Source: Actinomycetota bacterium (GTDB taxonomy: Bacteria; Actinomycetota; Actinomycetes; Nanopelagicales; Nanopelagicaceae). Taken from it: DNA of 64,000 nt. The stretch spans positions 1-64,000 of the forward strand of contig WLJX01000003.1 of the NCBI GenBank assembly GCA_009701575.1. Direction: 5' to 3'. Every line of letters begins with the position of its first letter. Position 1 is the first letter of the stretch. This document shows positions 17,167 to 28,557 of the stretch, piece after piece. The notes beneath the pieces are model-generated. The model made no database searches. It was given only the letters and a program-made list of their open reading frames with translations, and was not told the origin of the DNA. A program made the position numbers and the translations under genes.

Positions 17167-17263
17167 TCCCAAAATTGCTTAAGCTTGGGCTTACTTATGC
17201 AAACTACGAAGATTGATTTATAGTTCGGTGGTCGCGATCAATTATTCAAAACATGGGGGTCAG

Positions 17264-18763
17264 ATGAAAGCGCTGAAGTTGGCATCTGCAATCACGACTC
17301 CGTATGCCGTTGTTGGGCTATCTGCAAGCAATGGGAAAGTTAAAATCGAATCCGGTGCTATTGCGCTAAATGAGAAAGCGCTGCTTGAGATTCTAAGTAA
17401 TCTTGGTGCCACTGGTAAGAGTGATGAAATAATCAAAGTTCCCTTTTCAAAGCCAAAGACCATCTACTTCACGGGCTTGGGTGAAAGTCAGAAGAGTTAC
17501 GACCCAGAAACGTTAAGACGTGCAGCAGGTTCTGCCGCTCGTGCACTTGCGGGACAAAGTGCCGCCACATTCGCGCTACCTGCGACTTCTCTAGCTCAAA
17601 TTTCCGCTGTTGCCGAAGGCGCTGCCCTTGGTGCATATGCATTTAATGAATTTAGATCAAGTACTAAATCAGATTTTAAAGAGCCCCTTCAAGAGATTGT
17701 TATCGCGACCAAAACAACTTCTGATGCCGCAGTAAAGCGCGCTCTTGTTCGAGCAGAAATTATTGCGCGCCATACGGCAACAGTTCGCGATCTAATTAAC
17801 ACTCCCCCAAGCCACCTAACTCCGGAATCCTTTTGCGCGCGGATGAAAAAGATTGCAACACCACTTGGGTTGAAGGTTGAGATCCTCAATGAAGTTACCC
17901 TCAAAGCTCAGGGTTATGGCGGAATTATTGGCGTAGGTCAAGGGTCTGCAAACCCTCCTCGATTACTTCGTGTTTCATATAATCCAAGTAAATCTAAAGC
18001 GCGATATGCCTTTGTTGGAAAAGGAATTACTTTCGATACTGGTGGTCTTGCACTCAAACCCGCAAATGGCATGGAAGCGATGAAGAGCGATATGAGTGGC
18101 GCTGCTGCAGTAATAGCTGCAGCCTTTGCAATCGCAGAATTGAAGTTACCAATCTCGATTGATGCGTGGGCGCCATTGGCTGAAAACATGGTCAGCGAAA
18201 ATGCGACGCGGCCAAGTGACATCATAAGTATTTATGGTGGAAAGACAGTTGAAGTTTTAAATCCAGATGCTGAAGGCCGTCTGGTTCTAGCCGACGCACT
18301 CGTGCGAGCGCAAGAATTGGGTGCTAAGGCTGGAGGTTTAGATGGAATCATTGATGTTGCAACTCTTACTGGTGCACAAGTTGTTGCACTCGGAACTCGC
18401 ACCAGTGCGGTAATGACAAATGATTATGAATTCTCTGGTGAATTTCTCACAGCTTCACAGAAAGCTGGCGAAGCCTTCTGGCCGATGCCACTTCCGGAGG
18501 AACTTAGAGCCTCACTTGATTCACCTGTAGCTGACCTTGCAAACATTGGTGATCGGATGGGTGGGATGTTGGTTGCTGGTCTATTCCTAAAGGAATTCAT
18601 TGATCCTGAACTTGCCTGGCTGCATTTAGATATTGCTGGACCTTCGTATAACGAGGCCACTGCACATGGATATACCCCGGTTGGTGGCACCGGGATAGCC
18701 CTTAGATCCCTTGTAACCTTAATTGAGTCGGCTTCATCACAAGCTCCTCGTCCACGCAAGTAA
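17264..18763 (+). CDS. pepA: Leucyl aminopeptidase, M17 family
   Basis: This is a cytosolic metallo-aminopeptidase that removes N-terminal residues from peptides. The C-terminal catalytic domain has VGKGITFDTGGLALKP and the family signature NPDAEGRLVLADAL, which hold the two-metal site and the catalytic arginine. The N-terminal macro-like domain is about 1-160. I chose the ATG at 17264, just after GGGGGT (17255-17260), giving 499 aa; an earlier TTG at 17213 in the same frame lacks a ribosome binding site. It is followed by lpd and sucB on the same strand, as in other Actinobacteria. Confidence 0.94.
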   Translation: MKALKLASAITTPYAVVGLSASNGKVKIESGAIALNEKALLEILSNLGATGKSDEIIKVPFSKPKTIYFTGLGESQKSYDPETLRRAAGSAARALAGQSAATFALPATSLAQISAVAEGAALGAYAFNEFRSSTKSDFKEPLQEIVIATKTTSDAAVKRALVRAEIIARHTATVRDLINTPPSHLTPESFCARMKKIATPLGLKVEILNEVTLKAQGYGGIIGVGQGSANPPRLLRVSYNPSKSKARYAFVGKGITFDTGGLALKPANGMEAMKSDMSGAAAVIAAAFAIAELKLPISIDAWAPLAENMVSENATRPSDIISIYGGKTVEVLNPDAEGRLVLADALVRAQELGAKAGGLDGIIDVATLTGAQVVALGTRTSAVMTNDYEFSGEFLTASQKAGEAFWPMPLPEELRASLDSPVADLANIGDRMGGMLVAGLFLKEFIDPELAWLHLDIAGPSYNEATAHGYTPVGGTGIALRSLVTLIESASSQAPRPRK

Positions 18764-18846
18764 AGAGATACGAGCGAATTAGGCTCTGGCAGATTTCGTG
18801 GCAAGATTAGTCTCAAGTTTTCAGGGTAATTAGCGAGAGGCGCTTT

Positions 18847-20214
18847 GTGTCGCAATTTGATGTAGTAATTCTTGGTGGGGGCAGCGGCGGTTACGCCTGC
18901 GCCCTGCGCTCCTCACAACTTGGTTTAAGTGTGGCCTTGATCGAAGAGAACAAGCTAGGTGGAACTTGTCTGCACCGTGGTTGTATCCCAACTAAGGCTC
19001 TACTGCATGCTGGAGAAGTTGCGGACAGTTCGCGCCACTCATCAGATTTTGGAGTTAATACCCAATTTATCGGCATCGACATGTTGGCAGTAAATGCTTA
19101 CAAAGATGGAGTTGTATCAAAGTTACATAAGGGACTTCAAGGCTTAGTTAAATCCCGAAACGTTACATATATTGAGGGCCACGGTCGCTTAGTTTCTAAG
19201 AATGAAGTTGAAGTAAATGGCGTTAAATACACCGGGAAAAATATTGTTCTAGCAACTGGTTCATACCCGAAGACGTTACCCGGTTTAGAAATAGACGGCG
19301 TTCAAATAGTTACAAGTGAGCATGCAATAGCTATGGATAGAGTTCCTGCGAGTGTCATTGTTTTAGGTGGCGGCGTTATTGGTTGCGAGTTCGCATCTGT
19401 ATGGAAATCATTTGGATCCGAGGTAACAATTATTGAAGGTCTGCCTCATCTGATTGCACTTGAAGATGAATCATCTAGCAAGGGGTTGGAACGGGCATTT
19501 AGAAAACGTGGAATCAATTTCGAACTTGGCACTCGTTTTAAGTCTGCTGAAAAGAATAAAAAAGGCGTAACTGTCACACTCGAAGATGGAAAGACTTTCA
19601 CCGCGGAATTACTCCTCGTTGCTGTGGGTCGCGGACCTGTTTCAGCAAATATTGGCTACGAAGAAGCTGGCCTAACCATGGACCGTGGCTATGTTTTAGT
19701 TGACAATAAGTGCCGCACAAACATTCCAGGGATTTGGGCTGTTGGAGATTTGATTCCAACTCTACAACTTGCACACGTTGGTTTTGGTGAAGGTATTTTA
19801 GTAGCAGAAGAAATCGGCGGACTCAATCCCCGTCCAATTAATTACGATGGCGTTCCTCGTGTTACATATTCTGAACCAGAAGTCGCTTCTGTTGGACTAA
19901 CTACCGCACAAGCAAAAGAACGTGGTCATGATGTTGTTGAGTTGAATTATGACCTGGCCGGTAATGGCAAAGCTCAAATTCTAAAGACGGCTGGATCGGT
20001 GAAATTAGTAGCTGCGAAAAACGGTCCGGTTCTAGGAATTCACATGGTTGGTGCTCGAGTTGGCGAACTATTGGCCGAAGCACAATTAATATTCAACTGG
20101 GAAGCAGAAGCATCTGATGTCGCATCTTTGATTCACGCCCACCCAACTCTTTCTGAAGCTGTTGGCGAAGCGCACTTAGCACTTGCTGGTAAACCACTAC
20201 ATGCACACGGGTAA
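18847..20214 (+). CDS. lpdA: Dihydrolipoyl dehydrogenase (E3)
   Basis: E3 re-oxidises the lipoyl groups of 2-oxoacid dehydrogenases and of GcvH, making NADH. The protein has the FAD motif [15 protein letters not shown], the redox disulfide [16 protein letters not shown], the NAD-binding [17 protein letters not shown], an AVGDL segment that contacts FAD, and the HAHPTLSEA catalytic His-Glu end. The length is 455 aa. The GTG start follows GAGAGG by 6 bases. It lies 14 bases before sucB, giving a tidy E3-E2 unit. Confidence 0.95.
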   Translation: MSQFDVVILGGGSGGYACALRSSQLGLSVALIEENKLGGTCLHRGCIPTKALLHAGEVADSSRHSSDFGVNTQFIGIDMLAVNAYKDGVVSKLHKGLQGLVKSRNVTYIEGHGRLVSKNEVEVNGVKYTGKNIVLATGSYPKTLPGLEIDGVQIVTSEHAIAMDRVPASVIVLGGGVIGCEFASVWKSFGSEVTIIEGLPHLIALEDESSSKGLERAFRKRGINFELGTRFKSAEKNKKGVTVTLEDGKTFTAELLLVAVGRGPVSANIGYEEAGLTMDRGYVLVDNKCRTNIPGIWAVGDLIPTLQLAHVGFGEGILVAEEIGGLNPRPINYDGVPRVTYSEPEVASVGLTTAQAKERGHDVVELNYDLAGNGKAQILKTAGSVKLVAAKNGPVLGIHMVGARVGELLAEAQLIFNWEAEASDVASLIHAHPTLSEAVGEAHLALAGKPLHAHG

Positions 20215-20228
20215 CGGGAGAAAATAAA

Positions 20229-21914
20229 ATGACCTTTTCTGTAACGATGCCAGCACTTGGCGAATCGGTAACTGAAGGAACTGTTACACGTTGGCTTAAG
20301 AACGAAGGCGATATGGTCGCTGTCGATGAGCCGCTCCTAGAAGTTTCTACCGACAAAGTTGATACTGAAATTCCATCACCTGTCGCAGGAGTCTTACAGA
20401 AAATTGTGGTTGCAGTTGATTCAACTGTTGCAGTTGGCGCCGAACTTGCAGTAATTGCTGATAGCGCAACTAGTGCGTCAACTCCAGCACCTGTTGTAGC
20501 TGCGCCAGTAGCGGCGGCTCCAGTTGTTGTTGCGCCTGTAGTTCAAGCTCCTGTCGCAGTTGCTCCAGTTGTTGCGGCTCCAGTAGCAGTCGCCTCTTCA
20601 ACCGGAACTATTGTGACAATGCCAGCACTTGGCGAATCAGTTACTGAAGGAACAGTTACACGTTGGCTTAAAAACGTTGGTGATCAAGTAACTGTTGATG
20701 AGGCACTTCTCGAAGTTTCTACCGACAAAGTTGATACTGAAATTCCATCCCCGGCATCAGGAACGTTAGTTTCTATTGATGTTGCTGTTGATTCAACAGT
20801 TCCAGTTGGTGCTCGACTTGCAGTAATTGGCGGCGCAAATGCACCTGCCGCAGTTGCAACTCCCGCTCCAGTTGTTCCAGTTCCCGTAGTTACTGCGCCA
20901 ATTGTTCAGGCTCCTGTAGCTGCGCCCGTAGTTGCTGCGCCTGCTCCAATTAGAACTGCACCTGCTGCAGTTTCAAATGAAGATGCTTATGTAACTCCTA
21001 TTGTTCGTAAATTTGCTGCTGAAAACAACGTTGATCTTTCGAAGGTGACTGGTACTGGAATTGGTGGTCGGATTCGTAAGGAAGATGTACTTGCAGCCGC
21101 ACCAAAAGCTGCCGCACCGGCTTACCAATCTGCACCTGTAGCTTCTGCTAGCGCACCTACAACTTCAGCATCTGCACCTGTAGCGGTTTCACCACTTCGC
21201 GGAACTACTGTGACTATGTCAAGACTTCGCAAAGTTATTGCAGAGCGGATGTTGGAATCACTTCACGTAAGTGCTCAACTCACAACAGTTGTCGAAGTAG
21301 ATGTAACTGCAATCGCAAGGTTGCGTGATCGCGCAAAAGCTACATTTGAAGAGCGCGAAGGGACCAAACTCTCATTCTTGCCATTCTTTGCCGTTGCGGT
21401 TTGTGAAGCTCTAAAGCAGCATCCAGTTTTGAATTCATCTGTGACTGGTGACCAAATTGCTTATCATGGCTCTGAACACCTTGGTATTGCTGTTGATACC
21501 GAGCGCGGACTACTAGTTCCAGTAATTCGCGATGCTGGTGATTTAAATATGGGTGGCGTTGCACGCAAGATTGCTGATGTCGCTGCAAGAACTCGTGACA
21601 ATAAGATTTCACCTGATGAATTAGGTGGCGGAACTTTCACAATCACTAACACCGGAAGTCGCGGCGCACTTTTTGATACTCCTATAATTAATCAACCTCA
21701 AGTTGCAATCCTTGGCCTTGGCGCAGTTGTAAAACGCCCAATGGTTATGAAGGGAACTGATGGCGGAGAAACAATCGCTGTTCGTTCAATGGTCTATCTC
21801 GGACTTTCATATGACCACCGAGTTGTTGATGGTGCCGATGCCGCACGTTTCTTAGTAACTTTGAAAGATCGCTTAGAAGGTGGACGCTTCGAATCTGATT
21901 TGGGTCTCTCTTAA
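20229..21914 (+). CDS. sucB: 2-oxoglutarate dehydrogenase E2 (dihydrolipoyl succinyltransferase), two lipoyl domains
   Basis: E2 transfers the acyl group from the lipoyl arm to CoA and forms the complex core. Order of domains: lipoyl domain 1 (about 3-76, lysine in [11 protein letters not shown]), an Ala/Pro/Val-rich linker (about 80-130), lipoyl domain 2 (about 131-205), a second linker, an E3-binding domain (about 250-285, [11 protein letters not shown] and [12 protein letters not shown]), a third linker, and the catalytic domain with [12 protein letters not shown], containing the HxxxD site. In mycobacteria and corynebacteria this kind of E2 serves both pyruvate and 2-oxoglutarate dehydrogenases, so its substrate range here is open. 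LipB and LipA, encoded about 4 kb on, would supply the lipoyl groups. Confidence 0.93.
   Translation: MTFSVTMPALGESVTEGTVTRWLKNEGDMVAVDEPLLEVSTDKVDTEIPSPVAGVLQKIVVAVDSTVAVGAELAVIADSATSASTPAPVVAAPVAAAPVVVAPVVQAPVAVAPVVAAPVAVASSTGTIVTMPALGESVTEGTVTRWLKNVGDQVTVDEALLEVSTDKVDTEIPSPASGTLVSIDVAVDSTVPVGARLAVIGGANAPAAVATPAPVVPVPVVTAPIVQAPVAAPVVAAPAPIRTAPAAVSNEDAYVTPIVRKFAAENNVDLSKVTGTGIGGRIRKEDVLAAAPKAAAPAYQSAPVASASAPTTSASAPVAVSPLRGTTVTMSRLRKVIAERMLESLHVSAQLTTVVEVDVTAIARLRDRAKATFEEREGTKLSFLPFFAVAVCEALKQHPVLNSSVTGDQIAYHGSEHLGIAVDTERGLLVPVIRDAGDLNMGGVARKIADVAARTRDNKISPDELGGGTFTITNTGSRGALFDTPIINQPQVAILGLGAVVKRPMVMKGTDGGETIAVRSMVYLGLSYDHRVVDGADAARFLVTLKDRLEGGRFESDLGLS
20340..20377 (+). repeat. sucB: Direct repeat copy 1 in sucB lipoyl domains
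   Basis: These 38 bases, covering the lipoyl-lysine region, are identical to 20712-20749. The longer lipoyl-domain sequences (from about 20249 and 20618) are also close to identical, so the second domain arose by a recent duplication or is kept similar by gene conversion. Confidence 0.85.
20712..20749 (+). repeat. sucB: Direct repeat copy 2 in sucB lipoyl domains
   Basis: This is the second copy of the 38-base identical stretch at 20340-20377, encoding the lipoyl-lysine loop of domain 2. Confidence 0.85.
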
Positions 21915-21916
21915 GT

Positions 21917-22822
21917 ATGGCCACTCGTTTACCGCCACAACGAGTTGCGGTTACAGGTGCTTCAGGATTAATCGGAACAGCGCTAGTTGGGCATCTTCGT
22001 AATGAAGGGCACACGGTTCAACGTTTTGTTCGCAGACCTGCAATTGCCAGAGATGAAATTAATTGGGATCCAATCGCAGGGACAGTAGATCTATCAGCCT
22101 TAGAGGGCGTTGATGCGGTAATTCATTTAGCTGGTGCAGGGGTTGGCGATAAGCGCTGGACTAAGAAATACAAATCTACAATTTTGAATTCGAGATTACT
22201 CGGTACAACTGCAATCGCAAATGCGGTTGCGACAGTGAAACCATCTGTGTTTATTTCGGCAAGCGCTATCGGTTGGTATGGCGAATCTGGTAATCGCGCA
22301 GTCACTGAGAACGATCGCGGCGGTGATGATTTTCTTGCTGCGGTATGTCGTGAATGGGAAGGCGTTGCTGATTTAGCCGGCGATGTAAGAACTGTAAAAA
22401 TTCGTACTGGCTTAGTTTTAGACCCAACGGGTGGGGCACTAGGTCGCATGATTCCATTATTTAGACTCGGTCTAGGTGGCAAACTCGGAAACGGAAAACA
22501 ATGGTGGTCTTGGATTACTTTGCATGATCAAGTTCGTGCAATCTGCCATCTGATGGAGTCAAAAGTTTCAGGTCCAGTAAATATGACTTCGCCAAATCCC
22601 GCTACCAATCAAGAATTTACTGCTGCTCTTGCACGTGCAATGCACCGTCCCGCGCTATTTCCAGCTCCGGGGTTTGCACTGAAGTTAGCGCTCGGTGGTT
22701 TCTCCACCGAAATCTTAGGTTCGAAGAAAATTTTGCCCGAAGTGTTAACAAATGATGGATTTATTTTTGACTACCCGCATTTAACAACGGCTCTAGAAAC
22801 TTTGGTACAGCCAGTTAAATAA
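21917..22822 (+). CDS. TIGR01777-family NAD(P)-binding epimerase-like protein
   Basis: This is an extended SDR protein of the SDR39U1/TIGR01777 group, whose substrate is not known. It has the Rossmann motif [29 protein letters not shown], and SASAIGWYG where the catalytic YxxxK would be in classical SDRs. The C-terminal DUF1731-like part (about 250-300; [16 protein letters not shown]) is typical. The length is 301 aa. The ATG lies 2 bases after the sucB stop. M. tuberculosis Rv2216 holds the same place between dlaT and lipB. The 3' end overlaps the next, converging gene by 8 bases. Confidence 0.88.
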   Translation: MATRLPPQRVAVTGASGLIGTALVGHLRNEGHTVQRFVRRPAIARDEINWDPIAGTVDLSALEGVDAVIHLAGAGVGDKRWTKKYKSTILNSRLLGTTAIANAVATVKPSVFISASAIGWYGESGNRAVTENDRGGDDFLAAVCREWEGVADLAGDVRTVKIRTGLVLDPTGGALGRMIPLFRLGLGGKLGNGKQWWSWITLHDQVRAICHLMESKVSGPVNMTSPNPATNQEFTAALARAMHRPALFPAPGFALKLALGGFSTEILGSKKILPEVLTNDGFIFDYPHLTTALETLVQPVK

Positions 22823-23948
22823 TTGCTAGTGCAACTTTTCGTCCAGAACGCATCGCACCATTTTGTGACGGAACGCTGCGATGGTCTCCTGCAACATAAA
22901 TTCCATTACCAATCTCGGGATTCCGATCTAATACTAAGAGGTCGCTTCTAAAAGGTAATGATTGTTTAATTTCATATCGCGCTGCAAGATCCCAGTTTCG
23001 CGTTTCACAATTCCAGATTTTCGAAAGTTCTTTCCGCACTTCGCTCTCTGATATCGGAGAAATCGTGGTGCTGGAAATCAAATTTGTTCCTACGGGCGCG
23101 TAACTCTTTGCGACGTTGGAAATCACAAGTGAATTAACAAGTGGGCTCTTCGGATCTAAAGCTAGATAATCCCCATCAACAAGTTCTTCGGTAGTGTTGT
23201 GATACCAGGTGGTCGAACTTAGAGTCTTTGGAATTGGTCCCAGATCTAACATCTGGGCCGCAGTAGTTAAATCAGTTGCAACCACTACCGAATCACAATT
23301 AATTGTTCCAAAATTTCCACGAACGCTCCCCTGTTTCACTTCATCGACTCGGGCGTCCAAAGTTAGATTCGATACTTGTTCGGACATACTTTGAGTTAGA
23401 GCACCTACGCCTTGAGAGGGAATGCCTGGGCGACCAAGAATAAATGAGCGAATAATTTCTTTCGCAATATCTGCGCGGATTAAATCTGGATTTGTTAAGA
23501 AAACTCCCCGTAGGAATGGGGAAAGAATTCGAGAGTGAAGTTCGTGGAATGGACTTGCGCTTTCACCCAAATTTCGTCCGCTTGCTTTTCCGAATAAAAA
23601 GTTAGTGAGCGCTATTTTCTCGGAGAGAGTTCCAACACCCAAAGTTTTTAATTTGTGCCCTAACCCAACCTTAAGATTTTGGTCTCCCTCGATTATCCGC
23701 AAGTTGCTAAATATCTCGTTGAATTCAATTCCAGATAGCGCATCTAGCCTTTTGATCTCTGAATAATTGGGATTGATAACTTGAAATCCATGATCAAATA
23801 GAAAACCATTTACCGAATCAGTTTTCATTCGGCCACCAACTCGATCACTGGCTTCAAGAACAGTTACTTCAACCCCCGAGCGTTGCAGATAGATGGCGCA
23901 GGTTAGACCTGCTAGCCCAGCGCCAACTACAACAACAGATTTACTCAC
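22815..23948 (-). CDS. FAD-dependent amine-oxidase/protoporphyrinogen-oxidase-like protein
   Basis: The protein starts with a dinucleotide-binding motif, [17 protein letters not shown], followed by [14 protein letters not shown], and ends with [20 protein letters not shown], the FAD-contacting segment of the flavin amine oxidase / phytoene desaturase superfamily. Its substrate is unknown; carotenoid or lipid-like compounds are possible. I chose the GTG at 23948, which overlaps the stop of the upstream MMPL gene as GTGA (377 aa). The longer ATG at 23981 lies inside that gene. The overlap suggests one operon of exporter and oxidoreductase. Confidence 0.82.
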   Translation of the reverse strand: MSKSVVVVGAGLAGLTCAIYLQRSGVEVTVLEASDRVGGRMKTDSVNGFLFDHGFQVINPNYSEIKRLDALSGIEFNEIFSNLRIIEGDQNLKVGLGHKLKTLGVGTLSEKIALTNFLFGKASGRNLGESASPFHELHSRILSPFLRGVFLTNPDLIRADIAKEIIRSFILGRPGIPSQGVGALTQSMSEQVSNLTLDARVDEVKQGSVRGNFGTINCDSVVVATDLTTAAQMLDLGPIPKTLSSTTWYHNTTEELVDGDYLALDPKSPLVNSLVISNVAKSYAPVGTNLISSTTISPISESEVRKELSKIWNCETRNWDLAARYEIKQSLPFRSDLLVLDRNPEIGNGIYVAGDHRSVPSQNGAMRSGRKVALAII

Positions 23949-26152
23949 TTGCCATGGTGCTGGAGCTTTGAAGGCCACCAAACTTTAGGGCCGATTTCAT
24001 GGACCAAAGCTGGAACCAGAATAGAGCGGACCAGCATTGTGTCTAGTAAAACTCCGAAGCCAACTGCAAATCCAAGTTCAGCGAGGAAGACAAGTGGAAG
24101 AATTCCTAGAACTGCGAAAGTTGCTGCAAGCACAATTCCGGCGGATGTAATAACGCCACCAGTTACGGTGAGAGCTTTAGTCATACCTGCGCGAGTTCCC
24201 ATCTTCTGTGACTCTTCACGAACTCGAGTCATAAGGAAGATGTTGTAGTCAATTCCGAGTGCAACCAAGAATATGAATGCGAAGAGCGGAAAGGATGGGT
24301 CGGCGCCCTTGAAGTGGAAGATATGGTTGAAAATAACTGCACACGCACCGAGCGTTGCAAAGAATGAGATGACAACTGTTCCGAGTAGGAGTACCGCTGC
24401 ATAGATCGAACGGAGCAGAAGTCCCAGAATAATTGCAATTATGAATAGGACCACAGGAATAATCAGATTCCGATCGTGCTTGGATGCCTGATTTATGTCA
24501 TAGCTAACTGAGGTTGATCCACCAACAAGAATTGTTGAATCTAATTTCTCCAACTCCGAACGAAGCCCTGGAATCATTGCAATGGCTTCCTTTGAATCTG
24601 GCGCATATTTAAGAGTGACATTTAGCAACATATTGCCGTCAACAACTTTCACAGGAGGTAACGGTTGACCCTGCACGTATTGTCCTTCGACCATAGGCAT
24701 CACCGAATCCACTCCAGAATTACCTTGCAAAACTGCAGTTGCTTTATCTGCTAAATCAGCTTTAAGAACAACCTGAGTCGGTTGACCTTGACCACCAGGG
24801 AAATGTTTCAATAGTTCCTCTTGGCCAACAACTGAATCAGTTCTCTGCGTAAAGGAATCAATAGTTGAAAGGCCAGTTGCATTTAACGTTGAAGATAACC
24901 CAGCAAGAATGATTAGAACTGCCGTTGAAGCAACCCAATACTTACGAGGATGACGCGCGGTGGCTGCGGCAACTTTCGCCCAAGAACCACTTAGCCTTTC
25001 ATCGGCATCACCAAAGCGTGCAACTTTTGGCCAGAAAATCCAGCGACCAAAGATCACAAGAAGGGCTGGAAGAAGCGTTAACACCGTAATCATGGAACAG
25101 ATGATTCCAATTGCGCCAACCGGCCCAAGACCACGGTTGTTATTCAATTGGCTTAGAAGTAGAACTAAAAGACCAATAGTTACAGTGCTACCAGAGGCAA
25201 CGATTGGTTCAACAACGCCTCGCCAGGCAATTTTCATCGCGTCATATCTTGATTCGTGCAAGTGAAGTTCTTCGCGGTATCTGGCGATAAGTAGAAGCGC
25301 ATAATCAGTTGCAGCACCGAGAACCAAAACCGAGAGAATTCCTTGTGATTGGCCATCAAGAGTAATTACATTGTTCTTAGCAAGAAGATAGATAACGCCA
25401 CCTGCAAGCGTAAGCGCTAACCCAGCTGTCATAAGTGGAAGAATCCAGAGAACCGGTGAGCGATAGACAATAATCAAAATGATAGCTACAACGCCACCAG
25501 TTGTAAGTAGTAAAGCTGAGTCAATACTTCCAAAAGCGCCAAAGAGGTCAGCAAGAATTCCTGCAAAACCAGTTGTGTGAGTAACAAATCCATTTGCCTT
25601 GGCGTAGTCAGTAGCGTAGTAACGAATTGCATCTATGAGTCCAGGCAGGGCTGGTTCTTTACCATCTGGCAATAATTCAGTTGCGATTTGAACGCTGATT
25701 GGGAAACTGGCAAGAATTGCTTTTCTATCTTCGGATGGGAAGGCGATAATCGGTTCGCCTGCGATAAAGTATTTAGAGATGGGAATTGAAATTTCATTTC
25801 CATCTGCGTCTTTTAATAACTTTCCATCACTGTGGACAAGTAACTTACTTCCAAGTGTTTGAGCAAAAGTTTGTGCCGATGCGATTCCTTCATCGCTCAC
25901 ATCACCGGTGAAAAGTACCAGCGCAGGAATTTGATCATTAGCGCTATCTGAGAACTTGGCAATGGCATTTGCTGCCCGAGTTGCTTCAGATTCGGGAGGC
26001 AAGAAAGAGGAGTTGTTGTTCTCTTGGACCGTCGAGAGTTTTCCAAAGAGGGGGCCTGTGAACCCGGATATAGACATCCAAAGTATTACGACAACTATGG
26101 CTAACCAGAGGGGTTTGCGACCTTTAATTTTTGAGGCTTCTTTCGAGAACAT
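23945..26152 (-). CDS. MMPL-family (RND superfamily) transporter
   Basis: This large membrane exporter has 735 residues in two similar halves. Each half has one helix, an extracytoplasmic domain and then about five helices. The conserved [18 protein letters not shown] (first half) and [18 protein letters not shown] (second half) segments carry the aspartate-tyrosine pair thought to move protons. Actinobacterial relatives export lipids or small hydrophobic molecules. It is followed, with overlapping stop and start, by the FAD oxidoreductase. It is divergent from lipB. A GAAAGG precedes the ATG. Confidence 0.9.
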   Translation of the reverse strand: MFSKEASKIKGRKPLWLAIVVVILWMSISGFTGPLFGKLSTVQENNNSSFLPPESEATRAANAIAKFSDSANDQIPALVLFTGDVSDEGIASAQTFAQTLGSKLLVHSDGKLLKDADGNEISIPISKYFIAGEPIIAFPSEDRKAILASFPISVQIATELLPDGKEPALPGLIDAIRYYATDYAKANGFVTHTTGFAGILADLFGAFGSIDSALLLTTGGVVAIILIIVYRSPVLWILPLMTAGLALTLAGGVIYLLAKNNVITLDGQSQGILSVLVLGAATDYALLLIARYREELHLHESRYDAMKIAWRGVVEPIVASGSTVTIGLLVLLLSQLNNNRGLGPVGAIGIICSMITVLTLLPALLVIFGRWIFWPKVARFGDADERLSGSWAKVAAATARHPRKYWVASTAVLIILAGLSSTLNATGLSTIDSFTQRTDSVVGQEELLKHFPGGQGQPTQVVLKADLADKATAVLQGNSGVDSVMPMVEGQYVQGQPLPPVKVVDGNMLLNVTLKYAPDSKEAIAMIPGLRSELEKLDSTILVGGSTSVSYDINQASKHDRNLIIPVVLFIIAIILGLLLRSIYAAVLLLGTVVISFFATLGACAVIFNHIFHFKGADPSFPLFAFIFLVALGIDYNIFLMTRVREESQKMGTRAGMTKALTVTGGVITSAGIVLAATFAVLGILPLVFLAELGFAVGFGVLLDTMLVRSILVPALVHEIGPKVWWPSKLQHHGK

Positions 26153-26201
26153 GACGTGCCTTTCGATTTATTCACTCTTTAATTGGTTTAGACGCGAAGG
26201 T

Positions 26202-26207
26202 TACCTT
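26202..26207 (+). promoter_or_regulatory. Leaderless -10 element deciding the lipB start
   Basis: TACCTT is 6 bases before the ATG at 26214. It supports this start and argues against the long upstream extension of the reading frame, which covers the start of the MMPL gene on the other strand. Confidence 0.55.
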
Positions 26208-26213
26208 AGGCTC

Positions 26214-26876
26214 ATGCCTATGTATTCGAACCTAGGGGTTAAGACCAACCCTATATTGGTTGAACAATTAGGGCTCATTGAGTATCAGAAGGCCTGGGAT
26301 TACCAACGTGAAATCCAAGCCGGCGTTATCGAGGGCCACATTCCAAACACGTTGATTTTGTTAGAACACCCTTCGGTCTATACAGCAGGTCGTAGAACTG
26401 AAACTCATGAACGCCCAATAGATGGCACGCCTGTTATCGATGTTGATCGGGGCGGAAAAATAACCTGGCATGGCGAAGGTCAACTAGTTGGTTATCCCAT
26501 TATTAAATTAAGTAATCGCAATGATGTTGTTGGCTTTGTCCGAGAACTTGAGAACGCGCTGATAGCGGCTTGTTCAGAGTTTTCTGTGAAAACTGAGAGA
26601 TATTGCGAACGAAGTGGTGTTTGGATTCGCGATGCAAAATCTGATCGAAAAATTGCTGCAATTGGAATCCGTGTTGCAAAGGGTGTAACGATGCATGGCT
26701 TTGCACTTAACATTAATCCTGACATGTCCGCGTATGATCGCATTTCACCATGTGGTTTCACTGACACAGGTGTTACATCTTTGGCGAATGAGTTGGGAAG
26801 AGACATTAAGGTTTCAGAGGTTTTACCCGTTGTGGAACGCCATATCCTGCTTGCACTAGATCGGATCTCCGAATGA
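26214..26876 (+). CDS. lipB: Octanoyl-ACP:protein octanoyltransferase
   Basis: LipB moves octanoyl from acyl carrier protein to lipoyl domains, the first step of lipoate synthesis. Visible motifs are [37 protein letters not shown], the lysine-containing [19 protein letters not shown] and the cysteine in [14 protein letters not shown]. The 220-residue length from the ATG at 26214 matches the family. The stop overlaps the lipA ATG (ATGA), so the two enzymes are co-translated. Confidence 0.95.
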   Translation: MPMYSNLGVKTNPILVEQLGLIEYQKAWDYQREIQAGVIEGHIPNTLILLEHPSVYTAGRRTETHERPIDGTPVIDVDRGGKITWHGEGQLVGYPIIKLSNRNDVVGFVRELENALIAACSEFSVKTERYCERSGVWIRDAKSDRKIAAIGIRVAKGVTMHGFALNINPDMSAYDRISPCGFTDTGVTSLANELGRDIKVSEVLPVVERHILLALDRISE

Positions 26877-27802
26877 CACTCGCTCCTGAAGGTCGACCAT
26901 TACTCCGCATTGAAGCGCGTAATGCTGCGGTTCCAATCGAACGCAAACCAGAGTGGATTAAAACTCGCGCGATTATGGGTCCGGAGTACACCGCTCTTCG
27001 CTCCCTCGTAGCAAAAGAAGGCTTACATACAGTCTGCCAAGAAGCTGCATGTCCGAATATTTTCGAATGTTGGGAAGATCGTGAAGCAACATTTTTGATT
27101 GGTGGCGAGAAGTGCACGCGTCGCTGCGATTTCTGCAATATCGATACCGGAAAACCAGATCCACTTGATCGCGATGAACCACGACGCGTCGCCGAATCTG
27201 TTCAAGCGATGCAACTCAAATATGCGACTATCACCGGAGTTACTCGCGATGATTTGGATGATGAAGGTGCTTGGCTTTATGCCGAGACCATAAGAAAAGT
27301 TCACGAACTAAATCCAGGAACTGGCGTTGAAATGTTGGCGCCCGACTTCAGTGGCAAATCAATTTTTCTGAATGAAGTTTTCGAAACCAGACCAGAAGTA
27401 TTCGCCCATAATCTTGAAACTGTTCCGCGTATCTTTAAGCGAATCCGCCCAGCATTCCGCTATGAACGCTCCCTCGATGTAATTTCTCAAGCCCGTGCTT
27501 ACGGTCTCATCACTAAATCAAATCTAATTCTTGGAATGGGTGAAACTCGCGAGGAAGTTACCCAAGCGCTTGTTGATTTGCACGCCGCTGGCTGTGATTT
27601 GATAACCATCACTCAATATCTACGTCCAACTCCAAAGCACCACCCTGTTGAACGATGGGTCAAGCCAAATGAATTTGTGGAATTAAGCGCAGAAGCAGAG
27701 GCGATTGGATTTGCTGGTGTTATGAGCGGTCCCCTAGTTCGTTCCAGTTACCGCGCTGGACGTTTATATAAGCAAGCCCAAGAGAAGCGTGCCAATATTT
27801 AA
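26873..27802 (+). CDS. lipA: Lipoyl synthase
   Basis: LipA is a radical SAM enzyme that inserts two sulfur atoms into octanoyl-protein. The auxiliary cluster cysteines are in [13 protein letters not shown], and the radical SAM cluster site is CTRRCDFC. A conserved C-terminal serine ([12 protein letters not shown]) is the usual auxiliary cluster ligand. The length is 309 aa. The gene is coupled to lipB upstream (ATGA) and to plsC downstream (TAATG). The targets encoded nearby are SucB and, by function, GcvH. Confidence 0.96.
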   Translation: MTLAPEGRPLLRIEARNAAVPIERKPEWIKTRAIMGPEYTALRSLVAKEGLHTVCQEAACPNIFECWEDREATFLIGGEKCTRRCDFCNIDTGKPDPLDRDEPRRVAESVQAMQLKYATITGVTRDDLDDEGAWLYAETIRKVHELNPGTGVEMLAPDFSGKSIFLNEVFETRPEVFAHNLETVPRIFKRIRPAFRYERSLDVISQARAYGLITKSNLILGMGETREEVTQALVDLHAAGCDLITITQYLRPTPKHHPVERWVKPNEFVELSAEAEAIGFAGVMSGPLVRSSYRAGRLYKQAQEKRANI

Positions 27803-28557
27803 TGCGTGATTTTGTATATCCGCCAGTTGTTATTTTCATTAAGGCAGTTTGGAAATACCTAGGACTGCAATTTAAATTCACTGGTGTGGAAAATATTCCA
27901 GAAAAAGGCGGTGCAATTCTTGCAATTAATCACATCGGATATTTAGATTTTGCACTTACCGGAACCGCAGTTCTTCCTCGAAAGAGATATGTCAGATTCA
28001 TGGCGAAGAAAGAGATCTTTGATCATAAATTAGCCGGTCCTTTGATGCGCGGAATGCACCATATCTGCGTTGATCGATCAAGTGGGTCGAGTTCATTCGT
28101 TGCTGCCTTGCGTTACTTACGTAACGGCGAAATTGTTGGAATTTTTCCAGAAGCCACAATTAGTCGCAGCTTTGAAATTAAAGAGCTAAAAACAGGAGCA
28201 GTTCGCTTAGCCATGGGTTCAGATACACCAATAATTCCAACCATCGTGTGGGGAAGCCAGAGAATTATTACCAAGAAAGTAAAAGCAGATTGGAAGCGAA
28301 ATAAGTTCCCAATCACAGTGGCTTTTGGTGAGCAGTTCATAGTAAAGAAGGGTGAAGATGTAGATGCTGCAGAAGCCGAACTTCGCCGCTTGATGAAGGA
28401 GTTATTAACAAAAGTTCAGAATGAATATCCCGATTCTCACAAAGGCCAACGCTGGGCGCCTGCTCGCTTAGGCGGAACTGCACCTACCCCTGAGCAAGTT
28501 GAAATAGAATGGGCCGAGCATTTAAGAGAGAAAGCCAATAAAGAGGAGAGAGCGTAA
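27802..28557 (+). CDS. 1-acylglycerol-3-phosphate O-acyltransferase family protein
   Basis: This PlsC-like acyltransferase transfers an acyl chain to a lysophospholipid. The catalytic NHIGYLDFAL (NHxxxxD) and the substrate-binding FPEATIS motifs are present. The length is 251 aa, with a hydrophilic C-terminal tail (after about 205) containing a KGQRWAPARLGGTAPTPEQ stretch that is typical of the actinobacterial subgroup. It overlaps lipA and the following DUF4191 gene by one base each (TAATG). Confidence 0.88.
   Translation: MRDFVYPPVVIFIKAVWKYLGLQFKFTGVENIPEKGGAILAINHIGYLDFALTGTAVLPRKRYVRFMAKKEIFDHKLAGPLMRGMHHICVDRSSGSSSFVAALRYLRNGEIVGIFPEATISRSFEIKELKTGAVRLAMGSDTPIIPTIVWGSQRIITKKVKADWKRNKFPITVAFGEQFIVKKGEDVDAAEAELRRLMKELLTKVQNEYPDSHKGQRWAPARLGGTAPTPEQVEIEWAEHLREKANKEERA

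Noticed and set aside
17160..17263. Glycine riboswitch upstream of gcvT
   Set aside because: The spacer is about 100 bases with no conserved glycine aptamer core, and the -10 element lies 7 bases before the ATG, leaving no leader.
20249..20830. Repeats in sucB as a mobile or CRISPR-like element
   Set aside because: They are in frame and encode two lipoyl domains, a normal architecture for E2 proteins.
25956..26213. Long N-terminal extension of the lipB reading frame
   Set aside because: It lies opposite the start of the MMPL gene, gives a LipB about 86 residues too long, and the ATG at 26214 has a leaderless -10 and matches the family start.
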